Assembly: GCF_015234305.1 (NCBI RefSeq)
Contig: NZ_JADGMI010000001.1
Span: forward strand, 868,001 to 932,000
Length of the DNA: 64,000 bases
Origin: Superficieibacter sp. 1612_C1
GTDB taxonomy: Bacteria; Pseudomonadota; Gammaproteobacteria; Enterobacterales; Enterobacteriaceae
Direction of reading: 5' to 3'
Shown: positions 9,344 through 21,324 of the stretch, one piece after another
How the letters are laid out: each line of letters opens with the position of its first letter
Position numbering within the stretch: the stretch's first letter is position 1
Made by a program: the position numbers and the translations under genes
The notes under the pieces: generated by a model
Seen by the model: only the letters and a program-made list of their open reading frames with translations
The model's database searches: none
Told to the model about the DNA's origin: nothing

Positions 9344-10597
9344 ATGGCCTTTTCTCAAGCGGTTAGCGGCCTGAATGCTGCGGCCTCCAACCTCGATGTC
9401 ATTGGCAACAACATCGCCAACTCCGCCACCTATGGCTTTAAGTCGAGCACGGCGTCGTTTGCCGATATGTTCGCCGGTTCTAAAGTCGGTCTGGGCGTAA
9501 AAGTGGCGGGCATCACTCAGGATTTTAACGACGGCACTACGACCAACACTGGCCGTGGGCTGGACGTGGCTATCAGCCAGAACGGGTTTTTCCGTATGGT
9601 CGATACCAACGGTTCGGTTTACTACAGCCGTAACGGCCAGTTCAAACTGGATGAAAACCGTAATCTGGTAAACATGCAGGGGCTTCAGTTGACCGGCTAT
9701 CCGGCAACCGGCACGCCGCCTACCGTACAGCAGGGGGCAAACCCGACCGGCATTTCTATCCCTAACACCCTGATGTCGGCCAAAACTACCACCAGCGCTG
9801 CGATTCAGATCAACCTGAACTCCTCGGATGCGGTACCGGCGAAGACCACGTTTAGCGCCAGCGATGCCGACACCTACAATAAAAAAGCGGCGATCACCGT
9901 CTTTGATACCCAGGGTAACGCCCACGACGTCAACGTGTATTACGTTAAGACAGCGGAAAACAAATGGGATGTCTGGACTCAGGATTCCAGCGTGGCTGAT
10001 GCGGCGGTCGTGAAAGCTGCGCAGATGAACTTTGACAGTAATGGTCAACTGGAAGGCGTATACAACTACGCTGCCAACGGCACCCTGAGCGAGAACGCCA
10101 ATCCACAGCCGCAGATCGACGTCACTACCGGCGCGATGAACGGGGCAACCCCGGCGACCTTCGCCCTCAGCTTCTTTAATTCCATGCAGCAGAACACCGG
10201 CGCGAACAACGTCGTTGCCAGCTCGCAGAACGGCTACAAGCCGGGCGATCTGGTGAGCTATCAGATTAACGACGACGGCACGGTGGTGGGTAACTACTCC
10301 AACGAACAGTCGCAGGTACTGGGACAGATCGTACTGGCTAACTTTGCCAATAACGAAGGTCTGGAGTCTCAGGGCGATAACATCTGGGCCGCGACTCAGG
10401 CCTCCGGCGTGGCGCTGCTGGGCACCGCCAACAGCGGTAACTTCGGTTCGCTGACCAACGGCGCGCTGGAAGCCTCCAACGTCGATCTGAGTAAAGAACT
10501 GGTGAACATGATTGTCGCCCAGCGTAACTATCAGTCCAACGCGCAGACCATCAAAACCCAGGATCAGATCCTCAACACGCTGGTTAACCTGCGCTAA
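9344..10597 (+). CDS. flgE: Flagellar hook protein FlgE
   Basis: A 417-residue hook subunit. N-terminal signature LDVIGNNIANSATYGFKSS and C-terminal coiled coil (MIVAQRNYQSNAQTIKTQDQ) form the polymer core. The middle forms the outer D1/D2 domains. E. coli and Salmonella FlgE are about 402-403 residues, so the variable outer region is some 14 residues longer here. AGGAGTAAGTT precedes the ATG. Confidence 0.97.
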   Translation: MAFSQAVSGLNAAASNLDVIGNNIANSATYGFKSSTASFADMFAGSKVGLGVKVAGITQDFNDGTTTNTGRGLDVAISQNGFFRMVDTNGSVYYSRNGQFKLDENRNLVNMQGLQLTGYPATGTPPTVQQGANPTGISIPNTLMSAKTTTSAAIQINLNSSDAVPAKTTFSASDADTYNKKAAITVFDTQGNAHDVNVYYVKTAENKWDVWTQDSSVADAAVVKAAQMNFDSNGQLEGVYNYAANGTLSENANPQPQIDVTTGAMNGATPATFALSFFNSMQQNTGANNVVASSQNGYKPGDLVSYQINDDGTVVGNYSNEQSQVLGQIVLANFANNEGLESQGDNIWAATQASGVALLGTANSGNFGSLTNGALEASNVDLSKELVNMIVAQRNYQSNAQTIKTQDQILNTLVNLR

Positions 10598-10617
10598 GCG
10601 CCTGACGGGATAGCTTA

Positions 10618-12169
<1,552 letters not shown>

Positions 12170-12180
12170 GAGGCGGCCGG

Positions 12181-12195
12181 TGTGACGTTGTCACA
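12181..12195 (+). other. Small hairpin between flgG and flgH
   Basis: TGTGAC-GTT-GTCACA is a perfect 6-bp inverted repeat in the 55-bp gap between flgG and flgH. It resembles a CRP site, but the spacing between TGTGA and TCACA is 5 rather than 6. It is more likely an mRNA hairpin. Confidence 0.4.
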
Positions 12196-12224
12196 TCGGC
12201 GCTCTGATTTTAAAGATGAAGGCA

Positions 12225-12923
12225 ATGCAAAAATACGCGGCGTACCGTTATTCACTTCTGGCTGTGCTGGCAATGTCCGTTACCGGCTGTGCCCTGATCC
12301 CGTCAACGCCGCTGGTGCAGGGCGCAACGTCGGCACAACCCGTTCCCGGACCGTTGCCGGTGGCCAACGGCTCCATTTTTCAGTCGGCGCAGCCGGTGAA
12401 TTATGGCTATCAGCCGCTTTTCGAAGATCGTCGCCCGCGTAACGTCGGCGATACGCTGACTATCGTGCTCCAGGAAAACGTCAGCGCCAGCAAAAGCTCG
12501 TCGGCGAACGCCAGCCGCGATGGCAAAACCAATTTTGGCTTTGATACTACGCCGCGTTACCTGCAAGGGCTGTTTGGTAATGCCCGTGCGGATGTTGATA
12601 CCTCCGGCGGCAATACCTTCAACGGCAAAGGCGGAGCCAATGCCAGCAATACCTTTAGCGGTACGCTGACGGTGACGGTGGATCAGGTGCTGGTCAACGG
12701 CAACTTACATGTAGTGGGTGAAAAACAGATCGCCATTAACCAGGGCACTGAGTTCATTCGCTTCTCCGGGGTGGTTAATCCGCGCACCATCAGCGGCAGC
12801 AATACCGTCGCCTCAACGCAGGTGGCGGATGCGCGTATCGAATATGTCGGCAACGGCTATATCAATGAAGCGCAGAATATGGGCTGGCTCCAGCGTTTCT
12901 TCCTTAATTTATCGCCGATGTAA
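12225..12923 (+). CDS. flgH: Flagellar L-ring lipoprotein FlgH
   Basis: A 232-residue outer-membrane lipoprotein that forms the L ring. The signal ends at the lipobox SVTGC. The remainder ([20 protein letters not shown] and [15 protein letters not shown]) is typical FlgH. I start at the ATG at 12225 (MQKYAAY), which gives exactly the E. coli and Salmonella length and has AAGG just upstream. An ATG 9 bp earlier has no ribosome site. Confidence 0.96.
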   Translation: MQKYAAYRYSLLAVLAMSVTGCALIPSTPLVQGATSAQPVPGPLPVANGSIFQSAQPVNYGYQPLFEDRRPRNVGDTLTIVLQENVSASKSSSANASRDGKTNFGFDTTPRYLQGLFGNARADVDTSGGNTFNGKGGANASNTFSGTLTVTVDQVLVNGNLHVVGEKQIAINQGTEFIRFSGVVNPRTISGSNTVASTQVADARIEYVGNGYINEAQNMGWLQRFFLNLSPM

Positions 12924-12934
12924 GCGAGGTGGTT

Positions 12935-14029
12935 ATGTTTAAATCCCTGATGGGTATTGCCCTGATCCTGCTGGCAGGCGTGACGCAGGCCGAACGTATT
13001 CGCGACCTGACCAGCGTGCAGGGCGTGCGGGATAACTCGCTGATCGGCTACGGGCTGGTAGTGGGGCTTGACGGTACGGGCGACCAGACAACGCAAACCC
13101 CGTTTACCACCCAAAGCCTGAACAACATGCTCTCGCAGATGGGCATTACCGTGCCAGCGGGCACCAACATGCAGCTGAAAAACGTGGCGGCGGTGATGGT
13201 GACGGCGAAATACCCGCCGTTTGGCCGTCAGGGGCAGGCGATTGATATTGTCGTCTCCTCAATGGGTAACGCCAAAAGCCTGCGCGGCGGTACGCTGCTG
13301 ATGACCCCGATGAAAGGGGTCGATAACCAGGTTTACGCGCTGGCGCAGGGCAATATTCTGGTCGGCGGGGCGGGTGCGTCCGCTGGCGGTAGCAGCGTGC
13401 AGGTTAACCAGCTCAACGGTGGACGTATCACCGGCGGTGCGGTGATCGAGCGCGAAATTCCCACCCAGTTCGGCTCCGGCAATACCATTAACCTTCAGCT
13501 CAATGAAGAAGACTTCACTCTGGCGCAGCAGGTGGCGGATACCATTAACCGCAACGGCGGCTATGGTGCCACCGCGCTGGACGCGCGAACCGTGCAGGTT
13601 CGGGTCCCGGCAAGCAATAGCTCACAGGTGCGTGCGCTGGCCGACATTCAAAATATGAACGTCAACGTGACGCCGCAGGATGCCAAAGTGATCATCAACT
13701 CCCGTACCGGATCGGTGGTTATGAACCGTGAAGTGACGCTGGATAGCTGCGCCGTCGCGCAGGGGAATCTCTCGGTCACGGTTAACCGTCAGGCCAATGT
13801 CAGCCAGCCGGATACGCCGTTTGGCGGCGGTCAGACGGTGGTCACCCCGCAAACGCAAATCGATCTGCGCCAGAGCGGCGGCTCGCTGCAAAGCGTCAAC
13901 GCCAGCGCCAACCTGAATAGCGTGGTGCGCGGACTCAACGCGCTGGGCGCAACGCCGATGGAGCTGATGTCAATTTTACAGTCGATGCAAAGCGCCGGTT
14001 GCCTGCGGGCCAAAGTGGAAATCATCTGA
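12935..14029 (+). CDS. flgI: Flagellar P-ring protein FlgI
   Basis: A 364-residue periplasmic P-ring subunit with a signal peptide cleaved after VTQA, before [15 protein letters not shown]. Two cysteines (DSCAVAQ, and SAGCLRAK near the C-terminus) form the known intramolecular disulfide. I use the ATG at 12935 with GAGGT upstream; a GTG two codons earlier is less likely. The last base overlaps the flgJ ATG (TGATG). Confidence 0.97.
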   Translation: MFKSLMGIALILLAGVTQAERIRDLTSVQGVRDNSLIGYGLVVGLDGTGDQTTQTPFTTQSLNNMLSQMGITVPAGTNMQLKNVAAVMVTAKYPPFGRQGQAIDIVVSSMGNAKSLRGGTLLMTPMKGVDNQVYALAQGNILVGGAGASAGGSSVQVNQLNGGRITGGAVIEREIPTQFGSGNTINLQLNEEDFTLAQQVADTINRNGGYGATALDARTVQVRVPASNSSQVRALADIQNMNVNVTPQDAKVIINSRTGSVVMNREVTLDSCAVAQGNLSVTVNRQANVSQPDTPFGGGQTVVTPQTQIDLRQSGGSLQSVNASANLNSVVRGLNALGATPMELMSILQSMQSAGCLRAKVEII

Positions 14030-14979
14030 TGTTAAGCGATAGCAAACTGCTGTCCAGCGCCGCATGGGATGCACAATCGCTGAACGAACTGAAAAACAAA
14101 ACCGGTCAGGATCCGCAGGCGAACCTGAAGCCGGTGGCGCGTCAGGTCGAAGGGATGTTTGTCCAGATGATGCTGAAAAGTATGCGTGAGGCATTGCCGA
14201 AGGATGGGCTGTTCGGCAGCGATCAAACGCGGCTTTACACCAGCATGTACGACCAGCAAATTGCCCAGCAGATGACCGCCGGCAAAGGACTGGGGCTGGC
14301 CGAGATGATGGTCAAACAAATGGTGGCGGGTCAATCCCAGCCGTCAGAGCAAACCGCGCAGACGCCGATGCGCTTCGACCTCGAAACGGTGACCAGTTAT
14401 CAGAATCAGACGCTGACGCAGATGGTGCGTAAAGCGCTACCGAAAGTACCGGAAACCACCGACACGGCGCTCTCCGGCGACAGTAAAGATTTTCTGGCAC
14501 AGCTCTCGCTTCCGGCGCGGCTGGCAAGCGAGCAGAGCGGCATTCCTCATCATCTGATTCTGGCGCAGGCGGCGCTGGAATCCGGCTGGGGACAGCGGCA
14601 GATCAAACGTGAAAACGGCGAGCCCAGTTTTAACCTGTTTGGCGTGAAGGCGACTTCCAGCTGGAAAGGGCCGGTGACCGAAATCACCACCACCGAATTT
14701 GAAAATGGCGAAGCCAAAAAGGTCAAAGCCAAATTCCGCGTCTATAGCTCGTATCTGGAAGCGCTTTCTGACTATGTCGGGCTGCTGACCCGCAATCCGC
14801 GCTATGCGGCAGTGACTACCGCTTCCAGCGCAGAGCAGGGCGCGCAGGCATTGCAGAATGCCGGTTATGCCACCGACCCGGCCTATGCCCGTAAGTTGAC
14901 CGGGATGATCCAACAAATGAAGGCCATGACTGACAAAGTCAGCAAGGCTTACGGTAACGCTCTCGAAAATCTGTTCTGA
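14029..14979 (+). CDS. flgJ: Flagellar rod cap and muramidase FlgJ
   Basis: 316 residues, the Salmonella length. The N-terminal half is the rod-cap domain (VEGMFVQMMLKSMREALP) and the C-terminal half is a glucosaminidase/muramidase domain (LILAQAALESGWGQRQIK, with the catalytic glutamate in ALES) that opens the peptidoglycan for the rod. Translation starts at 14029, overlapping the flgI stop by one base. The longer in-frame reading from 13999 lies inside flgI. Last gene of the flgB operon. Confidence 0.97.
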   Translation: MLSDSKLLSSAAWDAQSLNELKNKTGQDPQANLKPVARQVEGMFVQMMLKSMREALPKDGLFGSDQTRLYTSMYDQQIAQQMTAGKGLGLAEMMVKQMVAGQSQPSEQTAQTPMRFDLETVTSYQNQTLTQMVRKALPKVPETTDTALSGDSKDFLAQLSLPARLASEQSGIPHHLILAQAALESGWGQRQIKRENGEPSFNLFGVKATSSWKGPVTEITTTEFENGEAKKVKAKFRVYSSYLEALSDYVGLLTRNPRYAAVTTASSAEQGAQALQNAGYATDPAYARKLTGMIQQMKAMTDKVSKAYGNALENLF

Positions 14980-14985
14980 AACGTC

Positions 14986-15012
14986 TCAAGTTCAACGGAG
15001 TCCTGCCGATAA
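14986..15012 (+). promoter_or_regulatory. Sigma-28 (FliA) promoter for flgKL
   Basis: TCAAGTTC, 11-bp spacer, GCCGATAA: the -10 element is an exact match and the -35 element differs from TAAAGTTT at two positions. It is just after flgJ and 42 bp before the flgK ATG, so flgKL can be expressed as class III genes. Confidence 0.92.
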
Positions 15013-15054
15013 CTGTTAGCGGGACTCATGTCTGAAAGTGTAAAAGGAACCTCC

Positions 15055-16701
15055 ATGTCCAGTTTGATTAACAGCGCCATGAGCGGGCTTAGCGCAGCGC
15101 AGACCGCGCTCAATACCGTCAGTAATAACATTTCCAGCTATAACGTTGCGGGCTATACCCGTCAGACGACGGTATTTGCCCAGGCGAACAGCACTCTGGG
15201 GGCGGGCGGCTGGATCGGTAACGGGGCGACTGTCACCGGTGTTCAACGCGAATATGATGCCTTCATTACCAACCAGCTGCGTTCTGCGCAAAACCAGAGC
15301 GCCGGGCTGACCACGCGTTATGAGCAGATGTCAAAAATCGATGACATGCTCTCCAGCAGTACCAATACACTTTCAACGACGCTGCAAGATTTCTTCTCCT
15401 CGATGCAGACCCTGGTCAGTAACGCGGAAGATCCCTCTGCGCGTCAGGCCGTTATCGGCAAGGCCGACGGGCTGGTGAATCAGTTTAAAGTGACCGATCA
15501 GTATCTGCGTGACCAGGATAAGCAGGTCAATATTGCGGTCGGCTCCAGCGTCGAGCAGATCAACAACTACAGTAAGCAGATCGCCAATCTTAACGATCAG
15601 ATTTCGCGCCTGACCGGCGTTGGCGCGGGCGCATCGCCTAATGATTTGCTGGATCAGCGCGACCAACTGGTGTCCGAGCTGAATAAAGTGGTCGGCGTCG
15701 AAGTGAGCGTGCAGGACAGCGGCACCTATAACGTGACGATGGCGAACGGCTATACGCTGGTGCAGGGTTCCACGGCGCGTCAGCTGGCGGCCGTACCGTC
15801 CAGCGCCGATCCGTCGCGCACCACGGTGGCGTATGTTGACCCGACCGCCGGTAAAATTGAAATTCCCGAGAAGCTGCTGACCAGCGGTTCGCTCGGCGGC
15901 ATGCTGACGTTCCGCTCGCAGGATCTGGATCAGACGCGCAATACGCTTAACCAGATGGCGCTGACATTTGCGGATGCCTTTAATCAGCAGCATGCTCAGG
16001 GTATTGATGCTAACGGCGATGCGGGCGGTGATTTCTTTAACATCGGTAAACCGGCGGTGGTCAGTAACAGCCGTAATACCGGTACCGCAGCGCTTAGCGC
16101 AACGATTAGCGACAGCACCAGCGTGCAGGCTACCGACTATAAAGTGACCTATGACGGCAGCAACTGGCAGGTGACGCGTCTTGCTGATAATACGACGTTC
16201 ACCCCGACGCTGGATAAAAGCGATAACTCGCTCAGCTTTGATGGCCTGAAAGTGACCGTCAGCGGTACAGCCGCAAAAGATGACAGCTTTACGGTGAAGC
16301 CGGTGAGCGACGCCATCGTTAATATGAGCACCGCGATCAAAGATCCGGCCAAAATCGCTATGGGCCTGGACGATAGTGAAAGCGGTGAAAGCGATAACCG
16401 TAACGGCCAGGCGCTGCTGGATTTACAGAGTGCGAAAAAGGTCGGCGGTAGCAAAACTTTTAACGATGCGTATGCCACCCTGGTGAGCGACATCGGTAAC
16501 AAGACCTCAACGCTTAAGACCAGCAGCACTACCCAGACGAACGTCGTCACGCAGTTGAGCAATCAGCAGCAATCGATTTCCGGGGTTAACCTCGATGAAG
16601 AGTATGGCAACCTGCAACGTTACCAGCAGTATTATCTGGCGAACGCGCAGGTGATGCAGACCGCCTCGACGCTATTCGACGCGCTTCTCAATATGCGCTA
16701 A
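15055..16701 (+). CDS. flgK: Hook-filament junction protein FlgK (HAP1)
   Basis: 548 residues, close to the 547 of E. coli. The N-terminus MSSLINSAMSGLSAAQTALN and C-terminus YYLANAQVMQTASTLFDALL form the flagellin-like coiled-coil core, with a variable outer domain between. FlgK is the first hook-filament junction protein. I start at 15055, after AAGGAAC. The in-frame ATG at 15028 would add nine residues absent from the family. Its chaperone is FlgN. Confidence 0.97.
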   Translation: MSSLINSAMSGLSAAQTALNTVSNNISSYNVAGYTRQTTVFAQANSTLGAGGWIGNGATVTGVQREYDAFITNQLRSAQNQSAGLTTRYEQMSKIDDMLSSSTNTLSTTLQDFFSSMQTLVSNAEDPSARQAVIGKADGLVNQFKVTDQYLRDQDKQVNIAVGSSVEQINNYSKQIANLNDQISRLTGVGAGASPNDLLDQRDQLVSELNKVVGVEVSVQDSGTYNVTMANGYTLVQGSTARQLAAVPSSADPSRTTVAYVDPTAGKIEIPEKLLTSGSLGGMLTFRSQDLDQTRNTLNQMALTFADAFNQQHAQGIDANGDAGGDFFNIGKPAVVSNSRNTGTAALSATISDSTSVQATDYKVTYDGSNWQVTRLADNTTFTPTLDKSDNSLSFDGLKVTVSGTAAKDDSFTVKPVSDAIVNMSTAIKDPAKIAMGLDDSESGESDNRNGQALLDLQSAKKVGGSKTFNDAYATLVSDIGNKTSTLKTSSTTQTNVVTQLSNQQQSISGVNLDEEYGNLQRYQQYYLANAQVMQTASTLFDALLNMR

Positions 16702-16713
16702 GGGACCTGAACA

Positions 16714-17667
16714 ATGCGTGTTAGCACCCAAATGATGTACGAGCAAAATATGCGCGGCATCTCCAGCTCGCAGACCGAGTGGCTGAAGTATGGTGAGCAG
16801 ATCTCCACCGGTAAACGGGTAACCAAACCGTCAGACGATCCGATTGCCGCCTCGCAGGCGGTGGTGGTTTCTCAGGCGCAGGCGCAAAATAGCCAGTATG
16901 GTCTGGCGCGTACCTTCGCGACTCAGCGTGTTTCGCTGGAAGAAAGCACGCTCGATCAGGTGACCAAAGCGATCCAGAGCGCGCAGGAAAAAATCGTCAA
17001 TGCCGGAAACGGCACGTTAAGCGATGACGACCGCGCCTCGCTGGCAACGGACTTGCAGGGGATCCGCGATCAGATCATGAACCTGGCCAACTCCACTGAC
17101 GGTAACGGGCGTTATATCTTTGCTGGCTATAACACCGATAAAGCGCCGTTCTCACAGGAGGATGGCACCTACTCAGGCGGTAACACCAGCGTTACTCAGC
17201 AGGTGGATGCCGCGCGTTCGATGGTCATCGGCCATACTGGCACGCAGGTATTCGCCAGTCTGACCAGTAACGCCGTTGCTGAGCCGGACGGGTCCGCCTC
17301 CGAGAAAAACATTTTCTCCATGCTGGACAGCGCCATCGCGGCCCTGAAAGTACCGGTAGCGGATGATGAAGAGGCGCAGGCCCAGTCACAGGCGGCGATT
17401 GATAAGACTAACCGTGGCCTGAAAAACTCGCTTAACAACGTCCTCAGCGTGCGTGCAGAACTCGGTACTCAGCTTAATGAACTGGATGCGCTGGATGCAC
17501 TGGGCGACGATCGTAGCGTATCCCAGGCGCAGCAGATGAGCGATCTGGTTGACGTGGACTGGAACTCGGCCATCTCGTCTTACATGATGCAGCAGGCAGC
17601 GCTCCAGGCGTCGTATAAAACCTTCAGCGATATGCAGGGGATGTCCCTGTTCCAGCTAAATAAATAA
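16714..17667 (+). CDS. flgL: Hook-filament junction protein FlgL (HAP3)
   Basis: 317 residues, identical in length to E. coli FlgL. The flagellin-like N-terminus has GKRVTKPSDDPIAASQAV, and the C-terminus has LNELDALDALGDDRSVSQ. It is the second junction protein, to which the filament attaches. It is cotranscribed with flgK. In E. coli the 3' end of flgL mRNA is reported to yield the sRNA FlgO; the equivalent here would end at the terminator at 17703. Confidence 0.97.
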   Translation: MRVSTQMMYEQNMRGISSSQTEWLKYGEQISTGKRVTKPSDDPIAASQAVVVSQAQAQNSQYGLARTFATQRVSLEESTLDQVTKAIQSAQEKIVNAGNGTLSDDDRASLATDLQGIRDQIMNLANSTDGNGRYIFAGYNTDKAPFSQEDGTYSGGNTSVTQQVDAARSMVIGHTGTQVFASLTSNAVAEPDGSASEKNIFSMLDSAIAALKVPVADDEEAQAQSQAAIDKTNRGLKNSLNNVLSVRAELGTQLNELDALDALGDDRSVSQAQQMSDLVDVDWNSAISSYMMQQAALQASYKTFSDMQGMSLFQLNK

Positions 17668-17676
17668 TCGCCATTT

Positions 17677-17703
17677 CGCTCCGGTTCGCCGGAGCGTTTT
17701 TTT
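17677..17703 (+). terminator. Intrinsic terminator of flgKL
   Basis: CGCTCCGG-TTCG-CCGGAGCG followed by seven T residues: an 8-bp GC stem with a stable UUCG loop, 9 bp past the flgL stop. It would also be the 3' end of any FlgO-type sRNA from the flgL 3' region. Confidence 0.93.
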
Positions 17704-17830
17704 ACGTGCGATATGCCTGGCAGTGATGATGCGGCGGTTCGCCATCACCCTATCGTCAGCGCGATAATCCCCATCACCGTTGTTGCCCCTCGTCCAGCCC
17801 GTCAGATGATAAACGTTATACCGTGAAATT

Positions 17831-17921
17831 ATGCCTGGCGGCGCTACGCTTGCACAGGCCTGGATTTTGCTGCGTTCTACGTGCAAATTGTAGGCCCGGT
17901 AAGCGAATGCGCCACCGGGCA
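17831..17921. repeat. Two REP-type elements between flgL and rne
   Basis: Two palindromic REP-like units face each other: one at about 17831-17862 containing CTGGCGGCGCTACGCTTG and one at about 17889-17921 containing TAGGCCCGGTAAGCG. They sit in the 330-bp gap between convergent flgL and rne, which otherwise holds only the two terminators. Confidence 0.7.
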
Positions 17922-17965
17922 AAGGTGTACGAGGCTGGCGTTTTCGGGGTGTTGTTAGCGGGCGT

Positions 17966-17994
17966 AAAAAAGCCGACCCTGAGGTCGGCTTTTT
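17966..17994. terminator. Bidirectional terminator at the end of rne
   Basis: AAAAAA-GCCGACC-CTGA-GGTCGGC-TTTTT. The 7-bp stem is flanked by A and T runs, so it can work on both strands. It lies 3 bp beyond the rne stop on the minus strand. Confidence 0.92.
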
Positions 17995-17997
17995 AGT

Positions 17998-20900
17998 TTA
18001 CTCCGCTGACTGCGGTCGCGTTGGTGCGGCCGTAGCGTGGTGGGTGGCGCTGTGACCACCCGCTGAGCCTTTGCCGTCAAAGTCGAACGACGGGCGTACC
18101 CAGTCACTCTGACGTGGCGCTTCCGGCGTATATTCCGGCGCAGGGGCGCGGGTCATCGGCGCGGTTGCGTGGCTGCGAGCTTTCTTCAGCTCAGCGCTGG
18201 AAGCGACGATTGTTGGTTTAGCAACGAGCGCTGGCTCAACGACCGGCGTTGGCTCGACAGCTTCAACTGGCGGTTTAGCGACCGGTGCTGGTTCAACAGC
18301 CTCAACTGGCGGTTTAACAACCACCGCTCGCTCAGCCGCTACTTCTGACTCAACCGCAGGTTTGGCAACCGGGACATGTGCCGCAGGCTGTTCTGCCACT
18401 GGCGCAGCAGGTTCTTCCTCTGCCGGTGTCGCTTCAACAGGAGGCTGTGCAACGGGTGCCTCTTCCGTTACCGGCGCTTCTGCAACCGGTTCAGCAGGCG
18501 TTGCCGCCGCAGCGGTTTCTTCCGCCTTTGCTTCATCGGCATCGGCAATCAGCTGTGGCTGCTCGTCGACCGGTGCTGCAATCACTTCCGGATGCGTCGT
18601 TTCAATGGCCGGGGTCTGCGGTTCAGCGACCGGAGACTGCGGTTCTGCAACCTCTACCGCGGCTTCCGCCTGCGCTTCTTCGATGACGGCCACGATTGCC
18701 TGTTCAACTTCCGCAACAATCGGTGCTGACGCTTCCTGCTGCTCCATCTCGCTTTCCTGAGCGCGGGCAACCGGATAGCGGATCCACACTTTACCGGAGG
18801 CCATTTCTGGCGAGGCGCAGGCGACGGTCAACGGCATTGGCGACTGGGTCGGATAACGCTCATCACGATAGCGACGACGACGCTGACCACTCACGCGCAG
18901 ATGGCGCGGTGAACGGCGTGAACGACGTGGCATACCGTTGTTATCGCGGTTTTCACCGTTTTCATCCTGCTGCTCAGAAGAGGTTTCAACCACCGCTGGC
19001 AGGTCAATTTTTGCCAGTTCGGTACGCTGAGCCGGTGCGTTTTGCACGTGCCCAGTGACGGCAGAAGGCTGCGCGGTAACCACAGCTGGCTGTTCAGTTG
19101 TTTCAGTCGCTTCTGGTGCCACATCAAAACGCACCTTTTGATTCAACTGGCGCTGTTTACGGCGCGGCATTGTCTGAACGCGTTCTTCCTGCTCTGCTAC
19201 CTGAACTGGCTGTTCTTCGCGTTCGGTAACGTCCTGCTGATTCTGACGCTTATCGTCATTACGGCGGCGGTTACGCTCACGGCGAGGCTGTTGCTCGTCA
19301 CGCGCTTTTGGCTTCTCGGCCTCATCGCTTACCGCTGTCTGACGCACATCACGCGTTTCGGCATTCTGCGGTTTTTCACGACGGTTGCGACGGTTATCTT
19401 CGCGCGTTTCACGGGCTTCGCTGCCGTCGTTACGTTCGTTACGTTCGTTACGGTTGTCACGGCGGTCGTTGCGGTCGCGACGGTTGTTCTGACGTGGCTT
19501 ACGGCGTTCCTGAGGACGTTCCTGTTTCTCTTCCACCTTCACTGGCGGTTGTTCAACAGGTTTGCTCTCTTCTTCACCGGCAAACATTTTTTTCAAGGCG
19601 CTGATAATGCGCGAGAACAGTCCCGGGCCTTCAGCGCTCTGGCTGGCGGCAGAAGCAGGTTGCGCTGCCGGGGTTGCTTTGACAGTCTCTTCAGACACTG
19701 GCGGAGCAGGAGGAATATCCGGCATGGCAAAGGTTGCCAGTGCAGGCTGTTCCGGACGTTTACGCTCCGGCGTGTCTTCTTCAGACGGTAGCGCCATCGC
19801 TTCTTCGTGCAGTTTCGGCAGCAGATAGCTGAGCATCGGCGTTTCTTCGCCTTTACGCACGCGCAGCACGTGGTAGTGCGGGGTTTCCATCTGATCGTTC
19901 GGCACGATCACACAGCGCACACCGTCCTGACGGGTTTCGATGGCATTGACCGCGCTACGTTTTTCATTCAGCAGGTAGGAGGCAATGGGCACCGGAACAA
20001 TGGCATGCACTTCCTGAGTATTTTCTTTCAGCGCTTCTTCTTCAATCAGACGCAGAATCGACAGCGACAGGGATTCGTTATCACGCACGGTGCCGGTACC
20101 GCTACAGCGCGGGCAAACGTGATGGCTGGATTCACCCAGCGACGGGCTCAGACGCTGACGCGACATTTCCAGCAGGCCGAAGCGAGAAATATGGCTAATC
20201 TGAATACGCGCACGGTCCTGACGCACCGCTTCACGCAGACGGTTTTCTACCGCGCGCTGGTGGCGAACCGGGGTCATATCGATATAGTCGATGACAATCA
20301 AACCGCCGAGGTCGCGCAGACGCAGCTGGCGGGCGATTTCATCAGCCGCTTCAAGGTTAGTATTGAATGCGGTCTCTTCGATATCGCCGCCGCGGGTCGC
20401 GCGAGCAGAGTTGATATCAATGGCAGTCAGCGCTTCCGTAGAGTCGATAACAATGGAACCACCGGACGGCAGACGCACCTCACGCTGGAAGGCGGATTCG
20501 ATCTGCGATTCAATCTGGTAATGGCTGAACAGCGGGATTTCACCGGTGTACAGTTTAATTTTGCTGCTGAAATCCGGACGGCCCAGCGCAGAGATATGCT
20601 GACGCGCCATCTCCATCACTTTCGGGTTATCAATGAGGATTTCGCCGATGTCCTGACGCAGATAGTCACGGAACGCGCGAACGATAACGTTGCTTTCCTG
20701 ATGGATCAGGAACGGGGCAGGGCGGCTGTCAGCGGCTTTTTTAATCGCTTCCCAGTGCTTCAGACGGAAGCTCAGATCCCACTGCAATGCTTCGGCAGAT
20801 TTGCCAACGCCCGCGGTACGCACGATGAGGCCCATGCCATCCGGCAGTTCAAGACTGGCCAGCGCTTCTTTCAATTCGGTACGGTCGTCACCTTCGATGC

Positions 20901-21324
20901 GGCGTGAAATACCACCTGCACGCGGGTTGTTCGGCATCAGCACCAGATAGCTGCCCGCCAGACTGATAAAGGTGGTCAGCGCTGCGCCTTTATTACCGCG
21001 CTCTTCTTTATCAATTTGAACGATGACTTCCTGGCCTTCGCGCAACACATCTTTGATGTTCGGGCGGCCATGAGAGTTATAGCTGGCAGGGAAATACTCG
21101 CGAGCGATCTCTTTGAGGGGAAGGAAACCATGTCTTTCAGCGCCATAGTCAACAAACGCGGCTTCAAGACTGGGTTCAATACGGGTGATTTTACCTTTAT
21201 AGATGTTCGCTTTTTTCTGTTCGTGGCCCGGGCTTTCGATATCCAGGTCGTACAGGCGCTGCCCATCTACAAGGGCAACACGCAACTCTTCCTGCTGAGT
21301 TGCGTTGATTAACATTCTTTTCAT
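17998..21324 (-). CDS. rne: Ribonuclease E
   Basis: An 1108-residue essential endoribonuclease and scaffold of the RNA degradosome. Visible in order: S1 domain (about 35-125); 5'-phosphate sensor Arg169/Thr170; catalytic Asp303 (AIDINS) and Asp346 (VIDYIDM); zinc-link CPRC at 404-407; membrane-anchor amphipathic helix [18 protein letters not shown] at 568-584 (18 residues); arginine-rich RNA-binding and RhlB region (600-760); enolase region; an Ala/Pro/Val-rich stretch; and the PNPase-binding C-terminus near [15 protein letters not shown]. coli Rne has 1061 residues; part of the difference is a tandem repeat near residues 1000-1025. A long leader is expected to allow autoregulation. Confidence 0.98.
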   Translation of the reverse strand: MKRMLINATQQEELRVALVDGQRLYDLDIESPGHEQKKANIYKGKITRIEPSLEAAFVDYGAERHGFLPLKEIAREYFPASYNSHGRPNIKDVLREGQEVIVQIDKEERGNKGAALTTFISLAGSYLVLMPNNPRAGGISRRIEGDDRTELKEALASLELPDGMGLIVRTAGVGKSAEALQWDLSFRLKHWEAIKKAADSRPAPFLIHQESNVIVRAFRDYLRQDIGEILIDNPKVMEMARQHISALGRPDFSSKIKLYTGEIPLFSHYQIESQIESAFQREVRLPSGGSIVIDSTEALTAIDINSARATRGGDIEETAFNTNLEAADEIARQLRLRDLGGLIVIDYIDMTPVRHQRAVENRLREAVRQDRARIQISHISRFGLLEMSRQRLSPSLGESSHHVCPRCSGTGTVRDNESLSLSILRLIEEEALKENTQEVHAIVPVPIASYLLNEKRSAVNAIETRQDGVRCVIVPNDQMETPHYHVLRVRKGEETPMLSYLLPKLHEEAMALPSEEDTPERKRPEQPALATFAMPDIPPAPPVSEETVKATPAAQPASAASQSAEGPGLFSRIISALKKMFAGEEESKPVEQPPVKVEEKQERPQERRKPRQNNRRDRNDRRDNRNERNERNDGSEARETREDNRRNRREKPQNAETRDVRQTAVSDEAEKPKARDEQQPRRERNRRRNDDKRQNQQDVTEREEQPVQVAEQEERVQTMPRRKQRQLNQKVRFDVAPEATETTEQPAVVTAQPSAVTGHVQNAPAQRTELAKIDLPAVVETSSEQQDENGENRDNNGMPRRSRRSPRHLRVSGQRRRRYRDERYPTQSPMPLTVACASPEMASGKVWIRYPVARAQESEMEQQEASAPIVAEVEQAIVAVIEEAQAEAAVEVAEPQSPVAEPQTPAIETTHPEVIAAPVDEQPQLIADADEAKAEETAAAATPAEPVAEAPVTEEAPVAQPPVEATPAEEEPAAPVAEQPAAHVPVAKPAVESEVAAERAVVVKPPVEAVEPAPVAKPPVEAVEPTPVVEPALVAKPTIVASSAELKKARSHATAPMTRAPAPEYTPEAPRQSDWVRPSFDFDGKGSAGGHSATHHATAAPTRPQSAE
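18251..18328 (-). repeat. Two 39-bp tandem repeats inside rne
   Basis: Two adjacent imperfect 39-bp units (18251-18289 and 18290-18328) encode repeated PPVEAVEP-x-PV segments near residues 1000-1025 of RNase E, in the unstructured region before the PNPase-binding site. Confidence 0.8.

Noticed and set aside
17704-17830. Possible gene or sRNA between flgL and rne outside the REP units
   Set aside because: No frame with a ribosome site and no clear terminator; only REP repeats and the two terminators are supported.
18362-18760. Ala/Ser/Gly-rich plus-strand frames opposite the rne tail
   Set aside because: Low-complexity mirror of the Ala/Pro/Glu-rich RNase E linker, with no independent evidence.
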